Assembly (NCBI GenBank): GCA_013146195.2
Contig: CM028377.1
Coordinates: forward strand, 4,502,239-4,566,238
Direction: 5' to 3'
Length of the DNA: 64,000 bases
From: Codonopsis lanceolata
Lineage: Eukaryota > Streptophyta > Magnoliopsida > Asterales > Campanulaceae
How positions within the stretch are numbered: position 1 is the first letter of the stretch; each line of letters opens with the position of its first letter. Both the position numbers and the translations under genes were made by a program. The notes beneath the pieces were generated by a model that was not told the origin of the DNA, did no database searches, and was given only the letters and a program-made list of their open reading frames with translations. Below are positions 21,601 through 33,507 of this stretch, piece after piece.

Positions 21601-23243
21601 ATAAATTTAGAATTTGCTGCTTTAATTGTTTCTTCTATTTTAACCTCCTCGGTATTTTCTTTTCTAACATCTTCTTCATTCTCTACTTTAACGTTCTCTA
21701 CCTTAATTTCTTCAAAAAGAGATTTTAAAATCTCTACTTCATCTTCTTTAATGTCATTACTTACTTCTTCTTCTACTTTTTCTGTATTATCAGAATTGTT
21801 TTCTGATTTTGAATCTTTTTCTTTGTTTTCTTTATCTTTATTTTTACGGGCTTCTAACTTCTCTCTTTCTTGTTTTTCTTCTTCTTCTATTTCTCTTTCT
21901 ATCTCATCAATGTCAATTTTTATGGGAAGGATAGGACTATCATCATAAACTATAAATACATCTCTCTCATAGTCTTCCTCTTTATTATCTTCTTCAAAAG
22001 TTTTAGTTGATAATTTTTCGATTTCATCTATGGAAAAACATGCATTTATGTCACTAGGTCTATTCATAGCATCATAAACAGAGATTTCAACAGTTTCACC
22101 TAGGACTGACATTGTGAGTTTACCATTCTTCACATTTATCATTGTATTGGCAGTGGCCATAAAGGGTCTGCCTAACAATATGGGAACTTCATTATTTGTG
22201 CAAATCTTCCTTTCCATCTCTAGAACCACAAAGTTGACTGGAATGATTAGTTTATCAACCTGAACTAGGATATCTTCCACTATACCCAAAGGATATTTAA
22301 CTGAACGATCAGCTAATTGTAATTGCATATTAGTGGGTTTTAGTTCTCCTAACCCTAATTGTTTATAGACCGCAAAAGGCATCAAGTTAATACTTGCTCC
22401 TAGATCTAGCATGGCTTTCATCTTTTTAGAGCTTCCCAAGGAAACTTGGATATTAAAGCTACCAGGATCTTTTAACTTAGGGGGTAATTCGGGTTGTAAA
22501 ACTAAACTTACATTTTCAGAAACAATAATTTTCTCATTGTTTTCAAACTTGTGTTTCTTCAAGTGAAGATCTTTGAAAAACTTTGCATAGGCTGGAATAT
22601 TTTTAATAACATTAAGCAAAGGAAGATTAACATTCACTTTGGATAACATATTATAAATTTCCGTAAATTGTTTGTCCATTCTGTTTTTCATAAGTCTTCT
22701 AGGGAATGGTATTGGAGGAACATATGGTGGTGGAGCCACATAAGGTTCCTCTTCTTCTTGATCTACCTCCTTTTCAATTTCTTTTGGATTATTTTGAACC
22801 TCTTGTTCTTGTTCCTTATTTTGAATTTCTACTTCTACTTCTACTTCTTGATTAATTGTTTCATTATTCTCATTACTAATATTATTATCCTTTTCAACTT
22901 CTTTTTCAGAATTTTCTACTGTATCAGGCACATTAGAAGAATGAACATGATCACTTACCTCTTCACCTATTACCTTACCGCTTCGCAAGACGGTGATTGA
23001 TTTTGCTTGCTCGGTTTGACTAGGGAACTTCCCTTCTTCTCTTTTTTCGGCTTCAGAAGTTACAATGTGCTTCTTTAAATTTTCAATCTCTTTAAGCATA
23101 TATTTCATCAATGCTGCTTGACCTTTACTTGTTCCATCTTGTTTTGGAGCTTCTTCAATCCTTAATTGATTTTGATTTTAAAATTGTTGTGGTTGAGATG
23201 ATTAAGGCTGGAATTGTTGAGGTTGTAAAGGCTTATTTCCTCC
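18649..23243 (-). pseudogene. pol: Athila pol: protease, RT, RNase H, integrase
   Basis: In minus-strand order: a long acidic linker (KE/EE-rich, 23111-22700), retropepsin with KAMLDLGASINLMPFAVY and VPILLGRPFMATA (about 22450-22150), another acidic region, RT starting SDSKWVSLVQVVPKKSG (21250) with MPFGLCNAPATF and the catalytic FMDDFSVF (about 20850), then GIVLGHVMSNKGIEVDKAKI. RNase H has IMCDASDFAIGAVLGQ and VIHYASRTLN. Integrase has CDKCQRTGG, WGIDFMGPFP, IISDQGTHF and HPQTTGQVEVSNRQ. It is inactivated by about nine in-frame stops (for example near 23200, 21120, 20728, 20337, 20108, 19792 and 19194) and one frameshift near 20526. Several stops look like CGA-to-TGA or TGG-to-TAG/TGA transitions. 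Confidence 0.92.
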
Positions 23244-24374
23244 CTAAGAAAAGTTAGGATGATTTCTCCAACCAGGATTATATGTGTTTGAGTAAGGATC
23301 ATTCCTTGGCCTTTGAGGGTACATATTCATAGCATTAGCCTGTTCAGCACACATAGCACTTGATGGACAAAAATTAGTAGCATGAGAATATAATCCACAT
23401 AAAGCACATGCTTCCTGAATTTGCCAATTTTCAAATTGAGCTTGTGTATATGTTTTATCTTGAATTTGATATAGGCCTCTATTTTTACCTCTAGCACTTT
23501 TCTGTTGAGAATTAATACTTAACATCTCAAATAATTCTTCTAGTGCTTCTGGTGTCATTCTATTAATAGAACCACCAGCTGCACTATCAACCATAGTTTG
23601 TAAGCCTGGCGAAAGACCATGATAAAATTGAAGTACTAACACATGTTGAGCCAAATTATGATGAGGACACATAATGAGCAGATTTTTAAATCTATCCCAA
23701 GACTCATGGAATGTTTCACCTAGTTCATTTTGGAATGACATGATTTGTTTCCTATATTCAGTAAGAGATGCATGCTTATAGAATTTACTCATAAACAAAT
23801 CATATAATTGAGCCCAAGTATAAACACTGCTAGATGTTAGATTCATAAACCATCGTTTTGCCAGTTCTTTTAATGCACTGGGAAAATATTTCATTTTAAT
23901 TTGATCTTCAGTCAACCCTCCTAAAAGAAAAGTACTCATCATGTATTCATATTCTCTTAAGAAAATGACAGGATCTTCATGAGGCATCCCATGAAAAGAT
24001 GGTATAGCATTAAAATAATGACCTTTTAGTTCAAAATTCCTTACAACATCTGGTAAGACTAGGCATGATGTTACTACATTTAATAAAGGTCTACTGAAAT
24101 CATTAATAGTTCTTTGATTTACCACTACTTCCATATTTCTTCTTGTAGGTTCTCCTTCTCTTTGATTCTCATTAACCTGGCGAACCAGATTTTCAGGATT
24201 TTGATTAATATTATCATCCATCGTAAGATCAACCAGAGGATCTTCTTGATTCAATTGTTCTTGATTATCAGGCTTGGGAACTAGATTGTCAAGATCTTCT
24301 TGATTTGTTCTAATATTATTTATATCTTGATTTAGTTCTACCAATTTAGGATTCAAAGATCTACGACCGTGCAT
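23244..24374 (-). CDS. gag: Athila gag (capsid and zinc knuckle)
   Basis: A 376-residue frame from the ATG at 24374, about 155 bp downstream of the primer site. The acidic N-terminus (to about residue 95) is followed by the retrotransposon capsid domain: GHYFNAIPSFHGMPHEDPVI, FPSALKELAKRWFMNL, WAQLYDLFMSKFY, ETFHESWDRFKNLLIMCPHH and VLQFYHGLSPGLQTMVD. A CCHC knuckle, CALCGLYSHATNFC, lies near residue 328. The TAG at the end appears to be a mutation, because the same frame runs on into pol. This is the best preserved part of the element. Confidence 0.92.
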   Translation of the reverse strand: MHGRRSLNPKLVELNQDINNIRTNQEDLDNLVPKPDNQEQLNQEDPLVDLTMDDNINQNPENLVRQVNENQREGEPTRRNMEVVVNQRTINDFSRPLLNVVTSCLVLPDVVRNFELKGHYFNAIPSFHGMPHEDPVIFLREYEYMMSTFLLGGLTEDQIKMKYFPSALKELAKRWFMNLTSSSVYTWAQLYDLFMSKFYKHASLTEYRKQIMSFQNELGETFHESWDRFKNLLIMCPHHNLAQHVLVLQFYHGLSPGLQTMVDSAAGGSINRMTPEALEELFEMLSINSQQKSARGKNRGLYQIQDKTYTQAQFENWQIQEACALCGLYSHATNFCPSSAMCAEQANAMNMYPQRPRNDPYSNTYNPGWRNHPNFS

Positions 24375-24528
24375 AAAAATTAAAGCAATTTAAAAACAAT
24401 TAACTATTAAAACAAATAAAATAAAATCTTTTTGTATTTTTATTTTTATAAAAACTGAAAATTAAATTAAACTAAAAATTAAATTAAAAACTACGCTACC
24501 AACAAACTAACTACGTAAACTAGCTTGT

Positions 24529-24545
24529 CCCCGGTAACGGCGCCA
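24529..24545 (-). other. Athila primer binding site, tRNA-Asp type
   Basis: On the minus strand TGGCGCCGTTACCGGGG follows the LTR by about six bases. It matches the tRNA-Asp primer site of Athila elements (TGGCGCCGTTGCCGGGG) with one difference. Confidence 0.9.
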
Positions 24546-24551
24546 AAAACT

Positions 24552-25861
24552 TGATCGATGTCTTATTTTAATTATTTCCTTACAAGTGGACAAGACTATT
24601 ATAGAATAATATTGGAAGCAAGAGTCGAACCCACAAAGACAAGAGATCACGAATAGTGCAATTTATCGATAGCAAATTATTAGTCTAAAGGGGAGTTTTT
24701 ATAATTAATTATTCTAATCTACTATTAATATGTAGGTGTTAACTAATTCGCAATAATTACAGAATATGAAGATCGTATGGTGGATAGTAATCTAGGATTC
24801 GGGTTTCACTTGTATCTCCTCTATGTTTAATTCATAATAATTATCATTCAATTTCTTGGGTTCGTTCATAAAAGATAGATATAGTCTGTTGAACAATTGG
24901 TTTAGCCTCCATCCCCGCAAAATTCATCCATTCTATATCCTAAGCACAAGAACATGTAATCTAGCTGTCACCTAGATTATGATCTATCTGTCACCTAGAT
25001 CATGTATGAACCTGGTCCTAACTTATCACTCTCGTGCATCGATAGGTCCAATTTATTGTGATGGTGAGCCAGTGTACAACATATGCATATTGGTCATGCA
25101 GTTATCCGCACCTCTAGGCCTTTATTATATGCGATTTCATTCATTTTTTCAAAGCAAAATAATAGAGGGAATGATAAACACCACAATCAACAAGAACTGA
25201 ATGAACATAAAGATGAATTAAAACATAAATTCGATACAAGTTACCTCTCACCTCCTAGATTATGGATGATTTAGTTCATCATAGACTATGAACAACACAT
25301 GGAGATGAACAGAAACATGATCTTGATCTTCATAAATTATAATTACACAATCTAACTATGTTATACAACCTAAAATCTACCTAAAATCTATACAAAAATG
25401 TTTCCAGCCGTTTTCTTCCTCTCTTAGGCTTTGGCATCCGACTTCTATTTATACCAGGGAGTTGTAATCTAATTGAATCTCTGTGAAAATACGACTTTTG
25501 AGCATACTGACCACCTTGCGGTCGCAAGGTCTGGGGTACCTTGCGTCCGCAAGGTCTCCAGATTTTCTGGCCTTGATTTTCTGACTTCTTTGATGTTGTT
25601 GTCCACCTTGCGGGGGCAAGGTCTGAGTACCTTGCGAACGCAAGGTCTCCAGATTGGGCTTCCTTCGTTTCTTTCTTCATTTTTCATCTTGGGCCCTTCT
25701 TGGAATTTGCATATAAAACCCTGGAGTTTTGCATATTTTCACTAAAAACCCTGAAACTTACAAAACCACTAAAAACACATATCAGTAGCCAAAAGCCTCA
25801 TGAAATAGCCTAATTTAAATCATAGAAGCATATGAAATCGAAATTTAAAATACATCGATCA
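24552..25861 (-). repeat. Athila A 5' LTR, 1310 bp
   Basis: The ends are a 10-bp inverted pair: TGATCGATGT at 24552 and ACATCGATCA ending at 25861. It matches the Athila B LTR (43895-45163) along its length by eye. It contains a minus-strand TATA box, TATAAATAG (25453-25445), with four palindromes upstream of it. Only one LTR of this copy is in the window, so its age cannot be judged from LTR divergence. Confidence 0.9.
25445..25646 (-). promoter_or_regulatory. Athila A U3 promoter: TATA plus four palindromes
   Basis: The TATA box TATAAATAG is at 25453-25445 on the minus strand. Upstream of it lie ACCTTGCGGTCGCAAGGT (25513-25530), ACCTTGCGTCCGCAAGGT (25538-25555), ACCTTGCGGGGGCAAGGT (25605-25622) and ACCTTGCGAACGCAAGGT (25629-25646), that is two pairs. 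Three have 8-bp arms around a variable two-base centre; the third has a slightly altered core. The arms are kept while the centre varies, which is what selection on the palindrome itself would give. Confidence 0.65.
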
Positions 25862-27934
25862 CCTACTAAACTGAGGCATGAGAAAGCTTTGAGTTACCCT
25901 CACCCTCTTTAAACCACTTAAATCTAGCCTTCTGACGCCAATAACTCACTTCATTTTTAAGAGCACACTTAAGATTAGCATGAACAAGGGTCATTGAAGC
26001 TCTATCTTCAGGTGATTTGGAGGCCTTAAAAAGAAATTCCGATCGATGAACTTCATCACGCTGAATATTTGTGAAGATGTTACCGAAGACATCTCTATTC
26101 CAACTCTTTAAGGCCTGTCTACATATAGCAAGCTGTTTAGGAAGAATAAACATAGGTCGACCAATGATAACCTGCTTCCAAGTAGTCTGAATAAGTTGAA
26201 GAAAATTATGATGGGTTGTCCACATATTAAGGAATCGAAAAGAAGAGGGTTGCTTGAGTAAAGGAGCATGATCTAAACAAACACGACCCAAGTGACGAAC
26301 AAAAGTATTATGAAAGAGTTACTGCCAAGAGTTATTACATAACTTACGATCAAGACACTGGAAGATGGAGGCATTACCATCTCTAGAGTTCCACCAAGTA
26401 AAGTCGCTACTTGAAAAGCCCAGATCAAAAAGGCCAGAAGCAGAAATACATGAGTGAAAATCCATAGCACTAATACAGTCCCAACCATTGACCCCTTATT
26501 TTTCTTCCTGAGAAAGAATGATATTAAATTCACCACCAACCAACCAAGGAGTGGTTCCAAAAGAGGTACCCAAGTCCACAAGATCAGACCACAAATTCTG
26601 TCTAAAATAAATGTCACAACTGGCATAAAAAAAAGGTATATTAACTGGGGTTGACCATTGAAAATGCTTAACTTGAGTCGTAAGATGTTGGTCTGTGTCA
26701 TGCAAGATATTACAACTAAAAGAAGATTTTGAAAAAAAAAAGAAGCCAAATGCAGCCACGAGCATTAGAAAAACACAATTTGAATTTCAATCACTTAGCA
26801 ATCCGATGAATCTGGCCATCATTAACGTTGGGTTCAAAAATCGCAAGGAGCGTTATGTTATGTAACTTTTATAAGTCGTTTGAGTCTTCCAATAGAGGGG
26901 CATTGCCAATGCCCTGAATGTTCCGAAAAATAAGGTTAATAGCCATGGGAGATGGAGGTGGAAGTCTGTACTTTGGACCTTGTTGTCATTAGTGGGGACT
27001 GAACTTTGTTTCTAGTAATACAGTTGCGCATTGGAAGGGAAAGAGAAGAATCCAGATTAAACTGATCCATAATGTGAGTGTGATTGGCATTACCTGCATC
27101 AAACAAAGGACCATCATCAGGCTCTATATAAGTTTCATCTCCCATTCCATCAGACTCCTTACCAAATTCGCCGCCCATGTCATCATCCACAAAGTCATTA
27201 TCCTCACTAAGAATAGCGAATTGGTTGGGCGAAAGAATTGAATCAATTAGGTCTGTAGGGTCTTCAACTTGGATGTGTGCATTAGACTCAGGCGAATTGA
27301 CAGGGTTATCCTCCATATCAATATAAGGAAAATGAGTTAGGCTGTGATTAGGATTGTTAAAAAGAACATAAATGTCCTGTACCAAAACAAATTTAAGCAA
27401 GACTGGAGAAGAAGCAGAAGCATAAGGGTTTGCATTACCTGAAGCAACTTGATCAAGAAGAGTCGAAGGCGGAGGGTTAGATTGGGGAGCAAGGGGAACG
27501 GTGACATCATTGTTGGCAGCATTCATGTTAGCCTCTGAAAGCTTGTCAGTCGAAGTTGTAGCTTTCTTTAAGGTCCACCGAGTAGTTGGAAGAGGTGGGG
27601 GAGGAGGAGCTATGGGGCTTGATCTTTGGCTAAGGCCAAAGCTGAACGGTTTTTAACCTTGCAGTTTAGTTCAAAGTGGTCTTGTCTAAGGCAGTGGGTA
27701 CAATATAGAGGGGTATTCTCCGCTTCAAGAGACTACCAAAAGCTAGGATAGAGAGTCCCACAATCAACCCAAATCCTTTTTGCGATAGATTTTGTTAAAT
27801 CGACTTCCACATATACACGGGAAACACTGGACGAGTGAGATTAGTAGTAAGTTGGTCAAGCATTAATGGTCAGCCAAACAATAAGGCAATGAAGAAGAGT
27901 GTTGTTTTATGGAAGAGGTGAATGGGTAGGCGTG
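25862..27934 (-). pseudogene. L1-type LINE fragment (ORF1 domain, endonuclease)
   Basis: At the upstream (right) end, about 27930-27640, fragments read LMLDQLTTNLTR, RVYVEVDLTKSIAKRIWVDC and a CCHC knuckle CTHCLRQDHFELNC, split by a frameshift: the DUF4283/zinc-knuckle part of plant LINEs. A low-homology acidic linker follows (27526-26936). The endonuclease begins INLIFRNIQGIGNAPL at about 26940 and continues with TTPWLVGGEFNIIL, FSSSDFTWWNSRDGNA and CLDHAPLL. The stretch toward RT then follows (LKSWNRDVFGNIF, WFKEGEGNSKLSHASV). Several frameshifts and stops are present. RT itself is missing because Athila A starts at 25861. The right side is cut by LTR B1 at 27935. Confidence 0.8.
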
Positions 27935-30183
27935 TGACAGTCTGACCCGACCCCAATGCGAGATCCCGAGTCGTGCCGTCCAAATAGTCAATAACACAAG
28001 CATGCACAAGTAGGATTATAAAATTCATGTGGCGCAACATCGCATACGAATAACAACTCGGCTACACTTGGCCGTAAAACAACTTAAAATAAACAAGTCA
28101 TCGGCGACGTTACAGCCGGAACCCAACAACTACTCCTACAATTTTAACACATGCTTATAAAAACCTCAACGGCCACAACATGCCGGAGACAACAACAACA
28201 ATATTTAAAAGAGCTTTAGCGGAAGAAACTGTAGCGAACCATTAACATATAAACAAGCACGACATATAAGTCGGCATACAAAAGATATTAAGTATCAAGT
28301 TATTAAGTGTACTACAACAACAAAATCCCAAGTCAAGTCTAAGTGACTTGCTTCCCAACGTCCTTGCAAAAATAAAAGACTAACTATCAAAAGTCCCAAA
28401 AGAGCAACCTTGAGCTCACAAGCAACCAAACGCGGAATGGCGGATCTAGCGTGAACCGTCTCCTCGGCTCGGATCTAAGGAAAACAAAGCAAACAAATAG
28501 GGTAAGTCAAAAGACTTAGTAAGTTACAAGAAATGCATGTTCATGTTATAGCATGGCATTTATCTCAATTATGGTACATGATCATCATATAGCACTTAGC
28601 ACATTATTCACGTAAGTGCGTAAAATAAATCATACAAGTAGGATATGATATAGTCATGGCCGCTTCGTAGCTCCTGCAATAAACTTTATTATACTGGATC
28701 GTGCCACATCGATGCTCGGTGATTACATCGACTTTTATCGAGAACCTACTCGATCTAGATAGCAAGCCAATGCAGCACGTATTGATACGGCAAAGGGGCT
28801 ACTTTCCCATTGCGGCCAACAATGGAGGTGTGTGTGAGGTCCCAGGAGCGGCGATCCATAGCGAGCACGAATCCCACAATTCGTGAAGGCGATGCATCGT
28901 CCCATCCTGACCTAATAAACAAACCAAATAATGCCAGCTGGACTCAATGTTATTCACAAGTAGATGTATACTTGACTTAAACCAATTAAGGATCGAATTC
29001 GACAAGAGCGAACTCATCCGACCAAGTAGGTTATAAATCTCTACCATAAATCATGACAAGGCAATCAATTGCTCAAAACCAATCTTTCATAACAACTTTG
29101 CAAACAATTAAATCAAGCTCATATTTGAGTAAACTCAATCAAACGGTGTCGAAACTTCGTAGGGATTGAAATTAGAGTTCAACATGTTCAATTCTTCCCT
29201 AGAGTCGACTCCGTTGAGTCTTTTCTCTAAATTCCCAATTTTGGAGAAATTGAAGCTATGTGCTTCATAACCCAACCTAGGCCATTTCTAAGTTCAACTA
29301 GGTTATAAATTCACCAAAGCATTGCAATGTGATTCATATACATCATAGAGTTCAACTTTGAGGATAGAACACATAACAACTTAACAACATACAATGTAGG
29401 ATCAAATTAGGGCATTCTCATATAGCACTTGTTCAAGCAACACATGTAATACATGTTTCTAACATGTTCAAGACCTTAAATAGACAAGATGAAAGAGTAT
29501 TATAAACTTTATTAAGCATAAAATCCTCCTATACATGCTCCTAGCAAGTTCATACTTTCAAAACACAAGAAGAGAGCATAGGAAGCATATATGTGTCCTC
29601 ATTGACCTCAATCATCATAAGCTTTGTTTCCTTAGGGTCAATGAGAACTAAAAAGAAGAATAAGAAGAGTAACTTACTTGTATACTACACCCAAGAAAGC
29701 AAATGGAGAGATTGATCGGTTGGAAATGTCCTATTCTTCAAGCTCTACTCTTCTATTGTGGTTGCTTGAGCAATGGAAGAAGGGATGAGGGAAGACCAAG
29801 AGGAAAGCTTCAAGAAGCCATGGAAACTCTCAAGAACTCTCTCTCTCACGTTTTTGGAAGAGCCTTCAGCAAATGAGGAGTCTCAAGGCTGAAATGTGGC
29901 TTATATTGGTTGAAAATCTGAGTGGGACAAGTGTCAACTTGATGTGGTTGATAAATATCTGATTTTGGCTTGTTAATTAATCACTAAAGGTCTCTTAATC
30001 CACCCTTAAAACTTATTAGAGATGTTAGGGTAGAAGTAAGGAGGGTTGGGGGGTTTAAGTCAGGTTTAGAAAAGGTTTGGATAGGGGTTTGGGTGTAAAA
30101 GTCGTACAACAGCAAAACAGGGGAAAAATCCCATAGGTGATACCTGATGTTGAGGCGGGCGCCTCACTCTAGGCCAGGCGGGC
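27935..30183 (-). repeat. B1 3' LTR, left part
   Basis: Starts TGTGACAGTCTGACCCGACC. The LTR continues at 41572 after C1 and its duplicated CGGGC; in all it is about 2.84 kb. The right-hand 0.8 kb matches LTR B2 (62953-63770) with scattered differences. It has a palindrome TGAGGCGGGCGCCTCA (30151-30166) and the left half of a second one at the C1 insertion point. A weak TATA-like box (AATATAAG, minus strand) lies near 29899-29909. There are no genes in it. Confidence 0.8.
30151..30183 (-). promoter_or_regulatory. B1 U3 palindrome pair, second one split by C1
   Basis: The first palindrome, TGAGGCGGGCGCCTCA, is intact (7-bp arms, GG centre). The second begins AGGCGGGC at 30176 and resumes with the duplicated CGGGC then GCCT at 41567. 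The sister LTR B2 has both intact (63728-63743 and 63751-63766). Confidence 0.6.
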
Positions 30184-33100
30184 TGTGACGACCCGACCCG
30201 GATTCCAAGACGAAATCCCAAGGTCGTGCCGCCAGGAAAACAAATAACAACAACAAGTAGCAAATAATGGGTAGGGCCATAACGGCGATACACCGACAAC
30301 TCAAAACACATGCGGAAGCGAAATAAAATAAAACAGTGGCGCCCGAGCTAACAAGCTCAAACTAAAACAACCAAAGAGATAATTAATCTCTCGGTCCAAA
30401 AATTCGATTCGCGTGCCGCAACATTGGGCACGTAGGACAAACTCCCTGTTATGCAATTCATATATTAAGCATAATAAACCAAGTCATCGGCGAAGCTACG
30501 GCCGGAACCCAACATTAAACTAAGTCTAAGACTCTAGTCTAACAACTCAACGGCTAAAAACATGCCGGAGAACAAACATAATATTTAACTAGCAATATAT
30601 CATGCTAACATATTCACCAATAAACCAAGCGCGACTAAAACCAGTCGGCTACCAACAACATACGTACTAATAATAATAAGTACTAACAACCAGAAAACAT
30701 ATGGAAGTTTAACTACCAATATACATCAAGCACGACTTTTACTTGTCGGCTACCAAAAGAATAAACTAACCACATAATTACAACATTACAAACACATACA
30801 GGTTTGCTACCCAATAATGAAGTTTACATAACTTCATCTTCCCAACGACCTCACCAAAAGCAAAATAAACAACTAAGTAGCAACCTTGTCCAAAAGACTT
30901 CCTTGCCAAAGTAACCTTCCTGATTTACTTGGATCCGCTCGCACGGCTCGGATCTAGGGAAAAACAACCAACAAATAAAAGTAAGTCACAATGACTTAGT
31001 AAGTTACTAACCATAACTTCCTACCATGGCATAATGCTCAATCATAAATTATATCATGCTATTGTCATGAAATAACCTTATAATAAATCATGTTATGGCA
31101 TCCATGCTCAACATTAAATAAATATGTTATCAATACAGTATAACATCTCATCATAAATCCATGTCAAGTCATTCTTGTCTTAACAATAATAATTTATACC
31201 TTTGGCATAAAACAACATTCCCATAATATTCATGTGATAGCATACATGCTTAACAACATTAATCAATATGTTATCTATTAAGTATAACATGTAAGAAACC
31301 AAAACAAACATCATATCATATCCAAATTCACCAAGCACGTTATTCACTTAAGCACTTGTGAAACAATTCATATATATAAGGGATATGATACCATTACCAG
31401 AATTCCTCCGCGCGTGTCGCTCCTGCAAAAACACGTGCAAAACCCTTATGTGCCCTCGATATCCCTCTCGTAGATATCGACGTCCCCGAGACAGTCTCCG
31501 CTCTCGAGTTCCATAGTTATCAAAGTCATGTGTATTACTACAACTAAGATAAACTACTTCCCCACCGTGGCCATCGATGGAGGGGTGTGTGCAACTCCAA
31601 GACGGCGATCCATCGCGATCACGAATCCCATAATTCGTGAAGACGATGTATCGACCCACCAAAGACTCAATGCATCGACGCCACTGACTCAAAACCCAAG
31701 CACAAGTAATATATACTCATATGCTCAAAACAAGTAGGTAAACACTCTACCATCAAACTAGTCATGCAATTTATCCACAACTAGCATAAACATCACAACC
31801 GAGAATCATATAAGTTCTCATAATCAAGTGTGCTTCACACACCTTAAAACTTCTTGGAGGCTCGACCTCCATGAATTCTACCCAAAATTCCGTAGGACTT
31901 AAAATTATAGTTCCTAGGATTCATACTAACCCAAAGGTTAACTCCGTTGAGTTCAATCTAAGTTTTCCGAAAATTCAAGGAATAGAAGCTTAGGCTTCAT
32001 CATCCCCCTATGTTCATAACTATCGCCAAAACCATAATCCCAATGTTCAATAAACTCACATAAACCCCACAATTTATTTAACAATGCAACTTAGAACAAA
32101 TTAGCCATCTTGTGCATAAATTCATTCAAGTCATCCATACCAATCATAACCTTCAAATCATGATTAAAATTTACAACATGGTTTAATATACTCTATTAAG
32201 CATATAAAACATATTAATCAAGCTCACATCAATAAATTGCAAGCTAACACAAAATTAGGGCAAGGCACCCTCCAAGTATCTCAACCAAACCAACATCAAT
32301 CCACATGAACAATCAACATAATCAAGTTCAATAGGCTAGTTAGAACATGAATTTCACATATATCATGGTCTCACATAGGTCAATCAAGTTCTATCATTCA
32401 ATTGGAAAACCTAGGGTTCATGCTTCTTCTACAACCCTAACAATGGCTTCTATTGACCTCAAATAACACAAATGGCTGTTTCACTAGGGTCAATGGAGCC
32501 CAAAAATCAAAGGAAGAGAGGTAGAAACTTACCAATACTCAGCCCTACAAACTGCCCAAACCCGAACTCAAAGATGAAGTCGTTTCTCCTCACTCCGCCT
32601 CTCTTCAATCTTGCGGGTTAGATGGAGAAGAAGACTCCCAGCTATGGCTTCCAAGCTTAGCCCCTTTGAAACCCTAGAATCGCCTCCTCTCAAGCCCTCT
32701 CGCGCCTTGGCTGAAGTGTCGCAGAACTCAAGAAGAAGTCGCAAACCGGCCGAATGAATGAAAGAGAGCGGTTGATTTCATTATATATGGGGGATTAATT
32801 CCCCTAATCAAGTCACTAATTACCCCTAAATCTCTTAATAGATGATTAGGATTAGTATTAGGCTAATTAAGTGAGTTTAGGATAGTTTTAAAATGGGTTT
32901 AATGGGCAAAAGTTCGACAAGACAAACCGAACAAAATCCCGTAAGTCAATGACCTTGCAAGGCCAAGTGATGCGACCGCATCATGCTATTTCCAAAGATT
33001 CCAACTTTTCTCGCTTCCTTGCTCGGTCCCGACTCTCCCGCATGCAATCTCGAGTCCTTCCAAGCCAAAAATGGTCTATAAATCAACCTTAATAACCTCC

Positions 33101-33507
33101 AAATCATAACCAAAGCAATCAAGCCTCAAACCTCAACAAAACAAGGCCAAGAACTCAGGAAGAACTCTCCCGAACGACGACCGGAAAAGTCAAACTGAAA
33201 AGGGTTAACGCTAAAATCAAACTAGCAACCCAACCGACAATGCAACAAGCATCTAACCAACATCCAAGGCATGTTAATGATGTTATAAATGCCTTCTAAC
33301 AATTATCCATGTGATAACCACATAAAACATAAACCCGAGATTCAACGCATCTCGCGAAAGAAAAATGCATACGTACGCATCTCAAACAACGCCAATGATC
33401 ATGCTATTGACTCTAAACATATACGGAGCTAAATGAACATATTCATGATGATTATAAGTGTATGAATCCATGCATAACACAAGCAAGCAACATTTCGGGG
33501 TTTTACA
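30184..33507 (-). repeat. C1 3' LTR, 3324 bp
   Basis: Plus-strand ends TGTGACGACCCGACCCGG and GGGGTTTTACA. On the minus strand the LTR starts TGTAAAACCCCG right after the polypurine tract. It contains a palindrome TGATGCGACCGCATCA (32968-32983), next to a CCTTGCAAGG that looks like a collapsed partner, and a TATA box CCATATATAA (32790-32781). Short open frames in it show no domain and recur in all C LTRs as untranslated sequence. Confidence 0.9.
32781..32983 (-). promoter_or_regulatory. C1 3' LTR U3 module: TATA and palindromes
   Basis: TATA CCATATATAA (minus strand, 32790-32781), with TGATGCGACCGCATCA at 32968-32983 and CCTTGCAAGG at 32953-32962 upstream of it. The 5' LTR copy has TATA at 40844-40854 and the palindrome at 41034-41049, preceded there by TGTCGCAAGG, a different remnant of the partner palindrome. 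Confidence 0.55.

Larger units (their letters stand above)
16649..25861 (-). mobile_element. Athila-type gypsy element A, 3' end missing
   Basis: Minus-strand order: 5' LTR (25861-24552), tRNA-Asp-type primer site, gag, protease/RT/RNase H/integrase in one frame, an extra polypurine tract, a U3-like internal module, and ORF3, cut by the LARD insertion at 16648. The retropepsin motif DLGASINLMP, the primer site and the additional ORF after pol are Athila hallmarks. Its 5' LTR abuts a LINE reading frame at 25862, so it appears to have inserted in the LINE. The target duplication cannot be tested because the 3' LTR is absent. Confidence 0.9.

Noticed and set aside
21316..23000. Plus-strand open frames of 110-210 residues (Ser/Leu-rich and Phe-rich)
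   Set aside because: They are antisense shadows of the acidic Athila pol region.
25513..25646. Palindromes as bacterial-type terminators
   Set aside because: No following T run, and the setting is a polymerase II promoter upstream of TATA in a plant retrotransposon.
25473..25745. Open frames on both strands in the Athila LTR near the palindromes
   Set aside because: They arise from the palindromic repeats and are not kept in frame in the Athila B LTR.
31348..31737. Open frames inside C LTRs (repeated at 52771-53046 and 60772-61134)
   Set aside because: They recur because the LTRs are repeats; frames shift between copies and show no domain.
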